From: Dietzia sp. NCCP-2495 | Lineage (GTDB): Bacteria > Actinomycetota > Actinomycetes > Mycobacteriales > Mycobacteriaceae | Reading direction: 5' to 3' | Assembly (NCBI RefSeq): GCF_026011735.1 | Contig: NZ_BRVN01000008.1 | Coordinates: forward strand, 1-64,000 | DNA length: 64,000 nucleotides | In this document: one piece after another, positions 7,947 to 15,641 of the stretch | Layout of the letters: each line of letters begins with the position of its first letter | Numbering within the stretch: the stretch's first letter is position 1 | Program-made: the position numbers and the translations under genes | Notes under the pieces: model-generated | The model's database searches: none | Seen by the model: the letters and a program-made list of their open reading frames with translations, nothing else | What the model was told of the DNA's origin: nothing

Positions 7947-8726
7947 TCAGTTTCCGCTCGGCGCATGCCGCCGGAGCACCAGGTAGCCCAGCACGCCGGC
8001 CGCGACTGCGGTCGTCAGGAGGTACTTGGAACCGGTCAGGGCGGTCTGGTGGAGGAACCAGCTACCGATCCCGGACCAGCCGATGTCGCGCACGATCAGC
8101 AGCATCACCAAGGCCACCAGCGCGAGCAGGGCCACCAGGAGTGCCCAGAATCCCATCAGCGAGATGCGGCGGAACACCGCGGCGAACAGAAACGTCACGA
8201 CCATCACCGCGAGCGAGAGTGAGCCGGCCAGGAGTCCGCCGCCCAGCAGGCCGTTGCTGCTCGTCATGAACGGCGAGTCGAATTGGTAGGCGTGGATGCC
8301 GAAGCCGTTCGTGACCCGCTCGATCCAGGCGGCCAGTGTGTAGGCGACCCCGACGCCGGCCGAGACCGCCGCGAACGCCAGGTAGGTGCCCAGCACGAAT
8401 GTGCGTCGGCTGTAGCTCAGGGCCATCGCGAACGGCAGCGTGTGCGTGACCGTGTACGCAGCCAAGAAGGCGAGGGTCCACACCGCCGCCTGCGAGGCGC
8501 CGCCGTACATCGGATCCTCGGCGGCCACGCGGTCGCCCAGAGCGGCATGGATCCACAGCGTGATCTCGATCGACAGTGCCCACACCAGGACGAACACCAT
8601 CGCCGGCACGAGGATCAGGTTGGTGGGGACGATGAAGTGCAGTCGGAACGCCGCCGGGATCCGGGCGACCCACGAAGGCGAGCGGGGTCGGTCGAGGCGC
8701 GGTGCGTCGAGGGTGGCGGCGGTCAT
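7947..8726 (-). CDS. ABC transporter membrane protein of a GntR-linked module
   Basis: Predicted integral membrane protein of 259 residues with about six hydrophobic segments (for example FIVPTNLILVPAMVFVLVWAL, LLGGGLLAGSLSLAVMVVTF and the two C-terminal spans). It has no recognised substrate-binding motif. Its ATG overlaps the ATPase stop by four bases (8723-8726), so the two are coupled. By analogy with ytr-type GntR/ABC modules it is the permease of a small export or stress-response system. It lacks the regulon operator and seems unrelated to the catabolic genes. Confidence 0.75.
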   Translation of the reverse strand: MTAATLDAPRLDRPRSPSWVARIPAAFRLHFIVPTNLILVPAMVFVLVWALSIEITLWIHAALGDRVAAEDPMYGGASQAAVWTLAFLAAYTVTHTLPFAMALSYSRRTFVLGTYLAFAAVSAGVGVAYTLAAWIERVTNGFGIHAYQFDSPFMTSSNGLLGGGLLAGSLSLAVMVVTFLFAAVFRRISLMGFWALLVALLALVALVMLLIVRDIGWSGIGSWFLHQTALTGSKYLLTTAVAAGVLGYLVLRRHAPSGN

Positions 8727-9694
8727 GATGCGCTCTCCGGGTCGATGGTCGGATTCGGGGACGGTGTCGTCGTCGTTGGCGCAGTCGATCCCTCCGTAGC
8801 TCCTACTCCGTCGCCGACGGCGCCGGCAGTGACCGACGTCAGGTGCACGATCAGCTGCTGCAGTGAGACCGCGAGGACCTCGACGCCGCGGGCGCTGGCC
8901 CGCCGGAGTTCATGCTCCTCGAGCGCGCCCCACACGGTGGTGCGTGTCATGCGCCCCAGCGACTCGGTGTGCAGGACCTGCCGGAAGTCGGTGAGGTCGC
9001 GCACGGCGTCCGCGGGGCCGAGGAGGGTCACCGCCCGGCCGCGCAGCGTGTCGACCGGTTCGTCGAGCAGTATCCGCCCGCGGTCGATGAGGACCACGTT
9101 CTCGATGAGGTGCGCGATCTCGTCGATGAGGTGCGAGGAGAGGTCGATGGTGCGGGGGTGCTCGGCGTAGTCCTCGAGTAGCCGGTCGTAGAACAGCTGC
9201 CGGGCCACGGCATCCAGTCCCGTATAGGGCTCGTCGAAAAATGTCAGCTCCGCGCGGGAGGCGATCCCGATGATCACCGCCACCGCCGAGCGCTGCCCCC
9301 GCGACATCTTCTTGATGCGAGTCCTGCCCGGCACACTGAAGTCGCGGGCCAGTCGGTCGGCCAGGTGCTGGTCCCAGTGCGGATACGCCCTGGCGGCGGC
9401 CGCGAACGCGTGGCGGGCCATGGCGTCCTCGATGTACTTCTGGTCTTCGCGGACGAAGCAGATGTGCGGCAGGACCCGCTCGTTCTCGTGGGGGTGCTCG
9501 CCGAACACCGACACCTCGCCGCTGGTGGGCCAGTCCTGGCCGGACGCGACCGACATGAGTGAGGTCTTGCCGGCACCGTTGCGTCCGAGCAGACCATGGA
9601 TGACGTCGGCCTCCAGTGACACGGTCACCGAGTCGAGCGCCGTGGCCGACTTGTGTCTGCGGGTGAGGTCGCGGACCTCGACGGCGTTACTCAT
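8723..9694 (-). CDS. ABC transporter ATP-binding protein
   Basis: ATPase of 323 residues with Walker A GRNGAGKT (37-44), a degenerate signature MSRGQRSA in place of LSGGQ, Walker B with LTFFDEPYTGLD and the switch His in SSHLIDE. The C-terminal 100 residues form an extra domain ending in a low-complexity Thr/Pro tail. The start codon directly follows the TAG of the GntR gene (TAGATG), so expression is coupled to the regulator. Function as an exporter ATPase of the YtrB kind is inferred from the operon layout. Confidence 0.88.
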   Translation of the reverse strand: MSNAVEVRDLTRRHKSATALDSVTVSLEADVIHGLLGRNGAGKTSLMSVASGQDWPTSGEVSVFGEHPHENERVLPHICFVREDQKYIEDAMARHAFAAAARAYPHWDQHLADRLARDFSVPGRTRIKKMSRGQRSAVAVIIGIASRAELTFFDEPYTGLDAVARQLFYDRLLEDYAEHPRTIDLSSHLIDEIAHLIENVVLIDRGRILLDEPVDTLRGRAVTLLGPADAVRDLTDFRQVLHTESLGRMTRTTVWGALEEHELRRASARGVEVLAVSLQQLIVHLTSVTAGAVGDGVGATEGSTAPTTTTPSPNPTIDPESAS

Positions 9695-10081
9695 CTACGC
9701 CTTCTCCTTCAGCTGGCTGTGGTCAGTGGTGGTGCGGATCAGCTCCACCACGTCCTCCGCGCTCAGCCCGAGGGTGCGGGCCTCGTCGAGCATGGGGGTG
9801 ATGAAGTGATCCGCGAACCGTTGTTGTCTCTCGGCTCGCAGGAGCTCCCTGGCGCCGTCGGCGACGAACATCCCAAGACCTCTACGTTTGACGAGGATCC
9901 CGCGGTCTACCAGGAGGTTGACGCCTCTGGCAGCGGTCGCCGGGTTGATGCGGTGGAAGGCCGCGAGCTCATTGGTCGACGGGGCGCGCTCGCCCTCGGA
10001 GAGCGAGCCGTCGAGGACTGATGCCTCGACCTGGGTGGCGATCTGCACGAAAAGCGGTCTGCCGTCGTCCACTGACGTCAC
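9695..10081 (-). CDS. GntR-family regulator, YtrA type
   Basis: Regulator of 128 residues: N-terminal winged helix (FVQIATQVEASVLDGSLSEGERAPSTNELA, INPATAARGVNLLVDRGIL) with a short C-terminal helical segment, the size and layout of the YtrA subgroup. The start is GTG at 10081; no good ribosome site precedes it, so the mRNA may be leaderless. It heads the ABC operon and probably represses it through the inverted repeat at 10098-10113. Confidence 0.85.
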   Translation of the reverse strand: MTSVDDGRPLFVQIATQVEASVLDGSLSEGERAPSTNELAAFHRINPATAARGVNLLVDRGILVKRRGLGMFVADGARELLRAERQQRFADHFITPMLDEARTLGLSAEDVVELIRTTTDHSQLKEKA

Positions 10082-10097
10082 CCCTATAGTTGGCTGG

Positions 10098-10113
10098 TTA
10101 GTTACTCAACTAA
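10098..10113. promoter_or_regulatory. inverted repeat, likely operator of the GntR/ABC operon
   Basis: TTAGTTACTCAACTAA: six-base arms TTAGTT/AACTAA around ACTC, 16 bases upstream of the GntR start. This size fits a GntR-family site and it is unrelated to the TGAATYGAACT regulon motif. Confidence 0.55.
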
Positions 10114-10427
10114 TGAACCATTTGACCGAAGGGGTGTCAAGGGCGGATCCGGAGTTGCTGACCGGGTCAGACGGAATCGGTTCAGCCGTCACTCCCGTAC
10201 GTTCTGGCGGCTGCGGTCCTGGGGAAACGCTGACCGGAGTGACGGCTGAGTGGCCGTGGGGAGTGTGGCGGCCGCGTGACGGCTGAGTGGCGGCGGGCAG
10301 TGTGGCGACGGGCTGAGTGCGGCGGGCTGAGCGGAGGTCGAGTGCGGCGGGCCGACCGGCTTTGGAGGAGTTGCGAGCGACGGAGCGAAGGTCGCGGGAG
10401 ACGGGGAGGCGCACCCGCGCGCCGGCG
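10114..10427. other. non-coding G-rich gap with short direct repeats
   Basis: About 310 bases between the GntR promoter and the end of coaA. No gene is visible. It contains a 16-base direct repeat GTGACGGCTGAGTGGC at 10239-10254 and 10276-10291 and further degenerate GAGTGCGGCGGG units up to about 10360. No function is evident. Confidence 0.5.
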
Positions 10428-11360
10428 TCAGATCTTGCGCAGGCGCAGCCGTTGGATCGAGTGGTCCGAGTTCTTCCGCAACACCAGGGTCGCCCGCGGC
10501 CGCGTCGGCAGGATGTTCTCCACGAGATTCGGCCGGTTGATCGAGGTCCAGATCTCGCGCGCGGCGAGCCGGGCGGCCTTGTCGGACAGGTCGGCGTAGT
10601 GCGCGAAGTGCGAGTTCGGGTTGGAGAACGACGTCTTACGTAGGGAGAGGAATCGTTCGATGTACCACTGCTCGATGTCCTCGATGCGCGCGTCGACGTA
10701 GAGGGAGAAGTCGAACAGGTCCGAGACCATGAGCCGTGGCCCGGTCTGGAGGACATTGAGGCCCTCCACGATGAGAATGTCCGGACGCCGCACCTCGATG
10801 TGCTCGTTCGGCACGATGTCGTATTTGGTGTGCGAGTAGACGGGCGCCCGGACCAGCGGGGCGCCGGACTTCACCTCGGTGACGAACCGCAGCAGCGCAC
10901 GCCGGTCGTAGGACTCGGGGTAGCCCTTGCGGTGCATGATCCCGCGCCGCTCGAGTTCGCGGTTGGGCAGGAGGAAGCCGTCGGTGGTGAGCAGGTCAAC
11001 GCGGGGGTGGGAGTCCCACCGGGTGAGGAGCGCGCGAAGTACGCGAGCGGAGGTGGACTTGCCCACGGCCACAGATCCGGCGACCCCGATCACGAACGGC
11101 ATCGGGGCGTCCGAGGCCTCGCCGAGGAACAGGTTGGTGGACTGGAACAAGCGTTGCCGCGCGGAGACCTGCAGGTGGATGAGGCGACTGAGCGGGAGGT
11201 AGATCTCCGCGATCTCGTCCAGGTCGAGATGGTCGCCGAGGCCGCGCAGGCCCTCGAGGTCCTGTTCGGAGAGCACCATCGGCATGGCCCGGCGCAACCG
11301 GCGCCAGCTGCGGCGGTCGAACTCCACGTACGGCGTGTAGTCGCCGGCATGTCTGCTCAC
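10428..11360 (-). CDS. coaA: pantothenate kinase, type I
   Basis: CoaA of 310 residues, which phosphorylates pantothenate as the first step of coenzyme A synthesis in the cytoplasm. The P-loop [12 protein letters not shown] lies near residue 92, followed by the family motifs [20 protein letters not shown] and [11 protein letters not shown]. It starts at GTG 11360. It is divergent from glyA, an arrangement also found in Mycobacterium (coaA-glyA1), which marks this as core chromosome. The enzyme also supplies the CoA used by the surrounding acyl-CoA pathways, but the position is probably ancestral rather than functional. Confidence 0.97.
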   Translation of the reverse strand: MSRHAGDYTPYVEFDRRSWRRLRRAMPMVLSEQDLEGLRGLGDHLDLDEIAEIYLPLSRLIHLQVSARQRLFQSTNLFLGEASDAPMPFVIGVAGSVAVGKSTSARVLRALLTRWDSHPRVDLLTTDGFLLPNRELERRGIMHRKGYPESYDRRALLRFVTEVKSGAPLVRAPVYSHTKYDIVPNEHIEVRRPDILIVEGLNVLQTGPRLMVSDLFDFSLYVDARIEDIEQWYIERFLSLRKTSFSNPNSHFAHYADLSDKAARLAAREIWTSINRPNLVENILPTRPRATLVLRKNSDHSIQRLRLRKI

Positions 11361-11415
11361 AACACCCGATTGTGTCAGGTTCGTACGTGGTAGGGGACGT
11401 GAGGGGCCGGGGCAC

Positions 11416-11421
11416 TAGAGT
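11416..11421 (+). promoter_or_regulatory. probable -10 element of glyA
   Basis: TAGAGT lies 7-8 bases before a likely transcription start near 11428; no clear -35. It supports starting GlyA at 11505, since an ATG at 11433 would leave almost no leader. Confidence 0.4.
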
Positions 11422-11504
11422 GGACGACGACGATGACGACGACGAGCCCTTCCGTCACCCGAGAAGTTTCGTCCACGGTGAACGCCAATGTGCGAGGAGC
11501 AGAC

Positions 11505-12809
11505 ATGAACGACCCGAACACCGACGTGTTCTCCGCATCCCTGTCCGACCTGGACCCCGAGGTCGCGGAGGCGATGGCCGGTGAGCTCGCCAGGCAGCGG
11601 GACACGCTCGAGATGATCGCGTCGGAGAACTTCGTGCCGCGCGCGGTGCTCCAGGCCCAGGGCTCGGTCCTGACCAACAAGTACGCCGAGGGATACCCGG
11701 GTCGCCGCTACTACGGTGGCTGTGAGCATGTCGACGTGGTGGAGAACCTGGCACGCGATCGCGCCAAGGAGGTCTTCGGCGCCAAGTACGCCAACGTGCA
11801 GCCGCACGCGGGCGCGCAGGCCAACGCCGCCGTGCTCATGGCGCTGGCGAAGCCGGGAGCGAAGATCATGGGCCTGTCGCTCGCCCACGGTGGCCACCTC
11901 ACCCACGGCATGAAGCTCAACTTCTCGGGTCAGCTGTACGAGGTCGTCGCCTACGAGGTCGACCCGGAGACCATGCAGGTCAACATGGACACCGTCCGAG
12001 AGATGGCCCTGGCCGAGAAGCCGGATGTGCTCATCGCCGGCTGGTCCGCCTACCCGCGGACGCAGGATTTCGCGAAGTTCCGTGAGATCGCCGACGAGGT
12101 GGGCGCCAAGCTGTGGGTCGACATGGCGCACTTCGCGGGCCTGGTGGCCGCGGGACTGCACCCCAGCCCGGTGCCGCACGCGGACGTGGTGTCCACCACC
12201 GTCCACAAGACGCTGGGCGGCCCACGGTCGGGCATGATCCTCACCAACGATCTCGAGCTGTTCAAGAAGATCAACTCCAGCGTGTTCCCCGGGCAGCAGG
12301 GCGGCCCGCTCATGCACGCGGTCGCCGCCAAGGCCACGGCGATGAAGATCGCCGGCAGTGAGCAGTTCCGCGAGCGTCAGCAGCGCACACTCGAGGGTGC
12401 GAAGATGCTCGCCGAGCGCCTCACACAGCAGGACTGCAAGGACGCCGGTGTCGACGTGCTCACTGGTGGCACCGACGTGCACCTGGTTCTGGTGGACCTG
12501 CGCAACTCGGAGCTCGACGGTCAGCAGGCGGAGGACCTCCTCCACGAGGTCGGCATCACCGTCAACCGCAATGCGGTGCCGTTCGACCCGCGGCCGCCGA
12601 TGGTCACCTCGGGCCTGCGGATCGGCACCCCGGCGCTCGCCACCCGCGGCTTCACCGCCGACGAGTTCCGCGAGGTCGCGGACATCATCGGTACAGCTCT
12701 GGCCGGGGGCAAGGACGCCGACGTCGCCGCGCTCCGTGACCGCGTCGCCGCGCTGGCCAAGGCCAAGCCGCTGTACGAGGGCCTGGAAGATTGGAAGATC
12801 CTGGGCTGA
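11505..12809 (+). CDS. glyA: serine hydroxymethyltransferase
   Basis: GlyA of 434 residues, a PLP enzyme interconverting serine and glycine with tetrahydrofolate. The N-terminal [11 protein letters not shown]-like stretch ([12 protein letters not shown]), [18 protein letters not shown], and the PLP-lysine motif [14 protein letters not shown] (Lys about 235) are all intact. The ATG at 11505 is preceded by GAGGAG (11494-11499). It is core chromosome, followed by a strong terminator. In M. tuberculosis the next genes would be desA2 and phoH2; here catabolic genes follow instead. Confidence 0.97.
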   Translation: MNDPNTDVFSASLSDLDPEVAEAMAGELARQRDTLEMIASENFVPRAVLQAQGSVLTNKYAEGYPGRRYYGGCEHVDVVENLARDRAKEVFGAKYANVQPHAGAQANAAVLMALAKPGAKIMGLSLAHGGHLTHGMKLNFSGQLYEVVAYEVDPETMQVNMDTVREMALAEKPDVLIAGWSAYPRTQDFAKFREIADEVGAKLWVDMAHFAGLVAAGLHPSPVPHADVVSTTVHKTLGGPRSGMILTNDLELFKKINSSVFPGQQGGPLMHAVAAKATAMKIAGSEQFRERQQRTLEGAKMLAERLTQQDCKDAGVDVLTGGTDVHLVLVDLRNSELDGQQAEDLLHEVGITVNRNAVPFDPRPPMVTSGLRIGTPALATRGFTADEFREVADIIGTALAGGKDADVAALRDRVAALAKAKPLYEGLEDWKILG

Positions 12810-12827
12810 GCAGTCCGGTGAACGCGC

Positions 12828-12856
12828 GAAACCCCCCGCTGCACGCGGGGGGTTTC
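12828..12856 (+). terminator. rho-independent terminator of glyA
   Basis: Twelve-base-pair perfect stem GAAACCCCCCGC/GCGGGGGGTTTC with the five-base loop TGCAC; the right arm ends in TTTC, giving a short T-run. Confidence 0.9.
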
Positions 12857-12919
12857 TGCTTCCCTGGGTTCCAGCTTTGAGCGGTGCTGGCTGTGAGGGG
12901 GCCCAGCTCTGAGCGGGGT

Positions 12920-13288
12920 CTACTCGGTGAAGCGGACCTTGGGCGTGCGGCAGATGAGGAGGCGGCGGACCTTGTCACCGTCGACCAGCTGGGCGGTCGC
13001 GTTGAAGCTCGCCTCGAACTCGCCGTCGCGTCGGGTCTCGCCGAGACAAAGCTCAGTGTCGCCGACACGTGCACCGGAGAGGATGTGATGGGTCAGAACG
13101 CTCTTCTCGCGCTGCTCGAGGTAGATCACCAGGCCGGCACGGTCTCCGTAGAACTCGGCCGCGGAGTCCCCTTTCGAGAACTGGATGGACAGCTCGAAAT
13201 CGTCGGTGATGTGGTTCAGGACCCGGTCGGGGTCGTCCGAGTCCATGATCTCGAACCAGGCGTGTAACAGCGGGGTGGGAATGGACAC
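12920..13288 (-). CDS. SnoaL-like (NTF2-fold) protein
   Basis: Predicted 122-residue NTF2-like protein: LLHAWFEIMDSDDPDRVLNHITDDFELSIQFS, then a barrel strand set ending VRRLLICRTPKVRF. It follows the other SnoaL-like gene (13314-13691) by 25 bases on the same strand and probably shares its promoter and operator site 3. The two proteins are only distantly alike. No catalytic assignment; hydratase/isomerase-like handling of pathway intermediates is possible. Confidence 0.7.
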   Translation of the reverse strand: MSIPTPLLHAWFEIMDSDDPDRVLNHITDDFELSIQFSKGDSAAEFYGDRAGLVIYLEQREKSVLTHHILSGARVGDTELCLGETRRDGEFEASFNATAQLVDGDKVRRLLICRTPKVRFTE

Positions 13289-13313
13289 AGCGTGTGCTCC
13301 GTTGCTCGTGGGT

Positions 13314-13691
13314 TCAGTTGCCGAGGGTGGGGGAGGCCAGGCCGAGTTCGGGATCGAACGCCACCTGGTAGCCGGTGATCAGGCCGTCCTCGCCGATCCG
13401 GGCGGACGCGAGGAAGTGACCGGTGATCGTCACGCCGTCCTCGACCACGGCGCCGTAGACGAACTCGAGCTCGCCCTCACGGGTCGCATGCGTGGGAACG
13501 TGGCGACGGTCCACCGGACCGCGGCCCTCGAGATACTCGCGGACCCCCTGTCGGTTCTCGCCGCGAACAGCGGTCTCGGGGAGAATGATGGCGAAGGAGA
13601 CCCCGGGGGCCAGGAGTTCGAGTCCTGCGTCGAGATCGCGCGAGTCGATGCGCTCGTAGTAGGTCACGAGGGTTGAGTCATTCAAGGACAT
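13314..13691 (-). CDS. SnoaL-like (NTF2-fold) protein, possibly leaderless
   Basis: Predicted 125-residue NTF2-like protein (TLVTYYERIDSRDLDAGLELLAPGVSFAIILP, C-terminal ITGYQVAFDPEL). The start codon at 13691 is the first base of operator site 3, and a -10 hexamer (TAAGTT on the minus strand) lies six bases upstream of the ATG, so transcription should begin at the A of the ATG: a leaderless mRNA. The gene is divergent from the ACAD at 13808. Confidence 0.75.
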   Translation of the reverse strand: MSLNDSTLVTYYERIDSRDLDAGLELLAPGVSFAIILPETAVRGENRQGVREYLEGRGPVDRRHVPTHATREGELEFVYGAVVEDGVTITGHFLASARIGEDGLITGYQVAFDPELGLASPTLGN

Positions 13692-13708
13692 GAATCGAAC
13701 TTAGTTCA
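13691..13708 (+). promoter_or_regulatory. regulon operator, site 3
   Basis: TGAATCGAACTTAGTTCA matches the consensus at every position. It contains the -10 hexamer of the minus-strand gene and touches its start codon, so binding would block that promoter directly. Confidence 0.75.
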
Positions 13709-13726
13709 GCCAAGGTGGGGTTTCAA
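13698..13726 (-). promoter_or_regulatory. promoter of the minus-strand SnoaL pair
   Basis: On the minus strand TTGAAA (13726-13721), 17-base spacer, TAAGTT (13703-13698). Predicted transcription start is at or next to the ATG at 13691. Confidence 0.55.
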
Positions 13727-13731
13727 TAGGC

Positions 13732-13760
13732 TTGCGTGATCTGCCTCACCGTGATGTCAT
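13732..13760 (+). promoter_or_regulatory. promoter of the 13808 operon
   Basis: TTGCGT (13732-13737), 17-base spacer, weak -10 TGTCAT (13755-13760), placed 4 bases before operator site 4 as at the other sites. Confidence 0.4.
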
Positions 13761-13764
13761 GTGG

Positions 13765-13782
13765 TGAACTGAACTCAGCTCA
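13765..13782 (+). promoter_or_regulatory. regulon operator, site 4
   Basis: TGAACTGAACTCAGCTCA, two mismatches from the consensus. It covers the predicted start of transcription of the ACAD operon. Confidence 0.72.
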
Positions 13783-13807
13783 AGTTGTGAGATATCGGAG
13801 GTCCCTC

Positions 13808-14932
13808 GTGGCACAACAGATCCGGACGATCCAGCCGGAAGCAGACCCCTCGATCATCCTGCCCTCGGAAGAGCGGGAGGAGCTCCGCGCGGTGATCACC
13901 GGATTCGTCGACCGGCACGCCTCCCACGAGGCGGTCCGGGAGTCCGCCGACTCTAAGCCGGGCTACTCGCCCTCGCGGTGGGCCACGCTCAACGACGAGT
14001 TGCAGATCGCCGCCCTCGCCGTGCCCGAGGAGCTCGGTGGCCACGGCTTCGGTTTCGGCGACCTCGGTGTCGTCCTTGAGGAGGCCGGCGCGGCCCTGCT
14101 TCCCGAGCCGATCCTCGCCAGTGCCGTCGTGGGGTGCCAGGCGCTCGTCCGAGCCGACGATGCCACAGCCGTAGAGGAGCTTCTCGCCGGCGTCCTCGGT
14201 GGCCAGACCGTCCTCGCGACCGCACTTGATCAGACCGTCGCGCTCGAGTCCGCCGACGGGGGGACGGTCGCCAGGGGGCTGGCCGAGGGGGTGCTGTGGG
14301 GTGCTGCGGCCGACCACCTTGTCGTCGTCGCCACCTCCGGCGCCGACACCGTGCTCGCGGTGATCGACCTCGCCGACCTCACCCCCTCGCCGCGGGAGGT
14401 CGTCGACCTCACCCGCCGCCGCGCGGACCTGCCGCTCGAGGGCGCGCCGGCCCGAGTCCTCGTCGGCCCGGGCCGGGCCGCACAGGTCCTCGGCGAACTG
14501 CGTCTCATCCAGTCCGCGTCGCTCGCCGCCGAGCACGCCGGCATCGCCTCACGTCTGGTCGACGCCACCGTCGAGTACGTGCAGCAGCGCCAGCAGTTCG
14601 GACGCGCGATCGGCTCGTACCAGGCCATCAAGCACCGGCTCGCCGACATGCTCGTGGACCGCGAACGGTCCCGCGCCGCCGCCCTGTACGCCATGGCCGT
14701 CCTCGACGAGGAGGGTGCGGAGGACGCCGAGATGGCGGTTGCCGTGGCCTCCGCCGTGTGCGCGGACGCGGCCACGCGCAACGCGTACGAGACAATCCAG
14801 CTCCACGGGGGGATCGGCTTCACCTGGGAGCACTCCGCCCACTATTACCTCCGAAGGATGCTCGGCGACGAGGGCGCGTTTGGAGGCGGTCGCGCCGCAC
14901 GCCGCGAGATCGCCGACCTGGCCGGGGTCTGA
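13808..14932 (+). CDS. acyl-CoA dehydrogenase, FadE27/28-like subunit
   Basis: ACAD of 374 residues. The GTG at 13808 with GGAGG (13797-13801) is chosen because upstream in-frame starts fall inside the promoter and operator. The C-terminal IQLHGGIGFTWEHSAHYYLRR and the short N-terminal domain match the subunit class that, in mycobacterial cholesterol side-chain oxidation (FadE27, FadE28), pairs with a FadE26/29-type partner in an alpha2beta2 dehydrogenase. A suitable partner type is encoded at 31030, also under regulon control. It introduces a 2,3 double bond into an acyl-CoA; the specific substrate is unknown. Confidence 0.88.
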   Translation: MAQQIRTIQPEADPSIILPSEEREELRAVITGFVDRHASHEAVRESADSKPGYSPSRWATLNDELQIAALAVPEELGGHGFGFGDLGVVLEEAGAALLPEPILASAVVGCQALVRADDATAVEELLAGVLGGQTVLATALDQTVALESADGGTVARGLAEGVLWGAAADHLVVVATSGADTVLAVIDLADLTPSPREVVDLTRRRADLPLEGAPARVLVGPGRAAQVLGELRLIQSASLAAEHAGIASRLVDATVEYVQQRQQFGRAIGSYQAIKHRLADMLVDRERSRAAALYAMAVLDEEGAEDAEMAVAVASAVCADAATRNAYETIQLHGGIGFTWEHSAHYYLRRMLGDEGAFGGGRAARREIADLAGV

Positions 14933-14945
14933 GGGGAGTGGGGGA

Positions 14946-15641
14946 ATGGGAGCGAGAAGTCAGCCGGTCGTGGGCAACCCCACGACCGTGATGCCGGGGA
15001 TCTCGGCGCACGAGCTCATCACCACCACCCGGGCGGTACGCCTGCGGATGGACCTCGACCGACCCGTCGCGCCGGAAATGCTCGAGGCCTGCGTCGCCGA
15101 TGCGCTGCAGGCGCCGCAGGGGTCAAACCTCATGCGGACCGAGTTCGTGGTGGTCCGTGACCCGAGCAGGATCGCGCGACTCGGCGCGATCTACCGCGAA
15201 GAGTTCGACGGTTTCTACCGCGCCAGCGAGGTCGGGCTGTTCAAGCGTGTCGACGCCGACGACCGACACGCTGCCCAGAGTCGGCGCACCCGCGACTCAG
15301 CGGAGCACCTGGCCGAGGTGATGGACCGGGTGCCCGCGATCGTCATCCCGTGCCTGACCCCGCGCCTGACCGACGGGGACCTTCTCGCCGCCAAGCACCG
15401 GCTCGCCACCGTGTATCCCACCGTGTGGAACTTCATGCTCGCGGCACGCCTACGAGGGCTCGGCACCTGCTGGACGGGCATGACGCTCGGACGGGAGGCG
15501 GAGGTCGCCGAGATCGTGGGCATCGACCACACGGCCGTCGAACAGGTCTGCATGATCCCCGTCGCGTACTACACGGGGGAGACGTTCAAGCCGGCGTGGC
15601 GGCCGCCGGCCGAGGACTTCATCCACTGGGACACCTGGTGA
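14946..15641 (+). CDS. nitroreductase-family FMN oxidoreductase
   Basis: Predicted 231-residue nitroreductase-fold flavoprotein: N-terminal TTTRAVRLRMDLDRPVAPEMLEACVADALQAPQGSN, the typical FMN-phosphate Arg region, and near the C-terminus ARLRGLGTCWTGMTL and the basic-aromatic tail. Start ATG at 14946, 13 bases after the ACAD stop; an internal ATG at 14991 is possible. It overlaps the MFS gene start. Members reduce nitro groups, quinones or enones; within this operon a ring enone or quinone substrate is more plausible than a nitro compound. Confidence 0.8.
   Translation: MGARSQPVVGNPTTVMPGISAHELITTTRAVRLRMDLDRPVAPEMLEACVADALQAPQGSNLMRTEFVVVRDPSRIARLGAIYREEFDGFYRASEVGLFKRVDADDRHAAQSRRTRDSAEHLAEVMDRVPAIVIPCLTPRLTDGDLLAAKHRLATVYPTVWNFMLAARLRGLGTCWTGMTLGREAEVAEIVGIDHTAVEQVCMIPVAYYTGETFKPAWRPPAEDFIHWDTW

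Noticed and set aside
12870-12919. Partial direct repeats CAGCTTTGAGCGG/CAGCTCTGAGCGG after the glyA terminator
   Set aside because: Short and imperfect with no context to suggest function.
13736-13807. N-terminal extension of the ACAD from an ATG at 13736
   Set aside because: The extension would translate the promoter and operator site 4; GTG 13808 has a good ribosome site and fits the family N-terminus.
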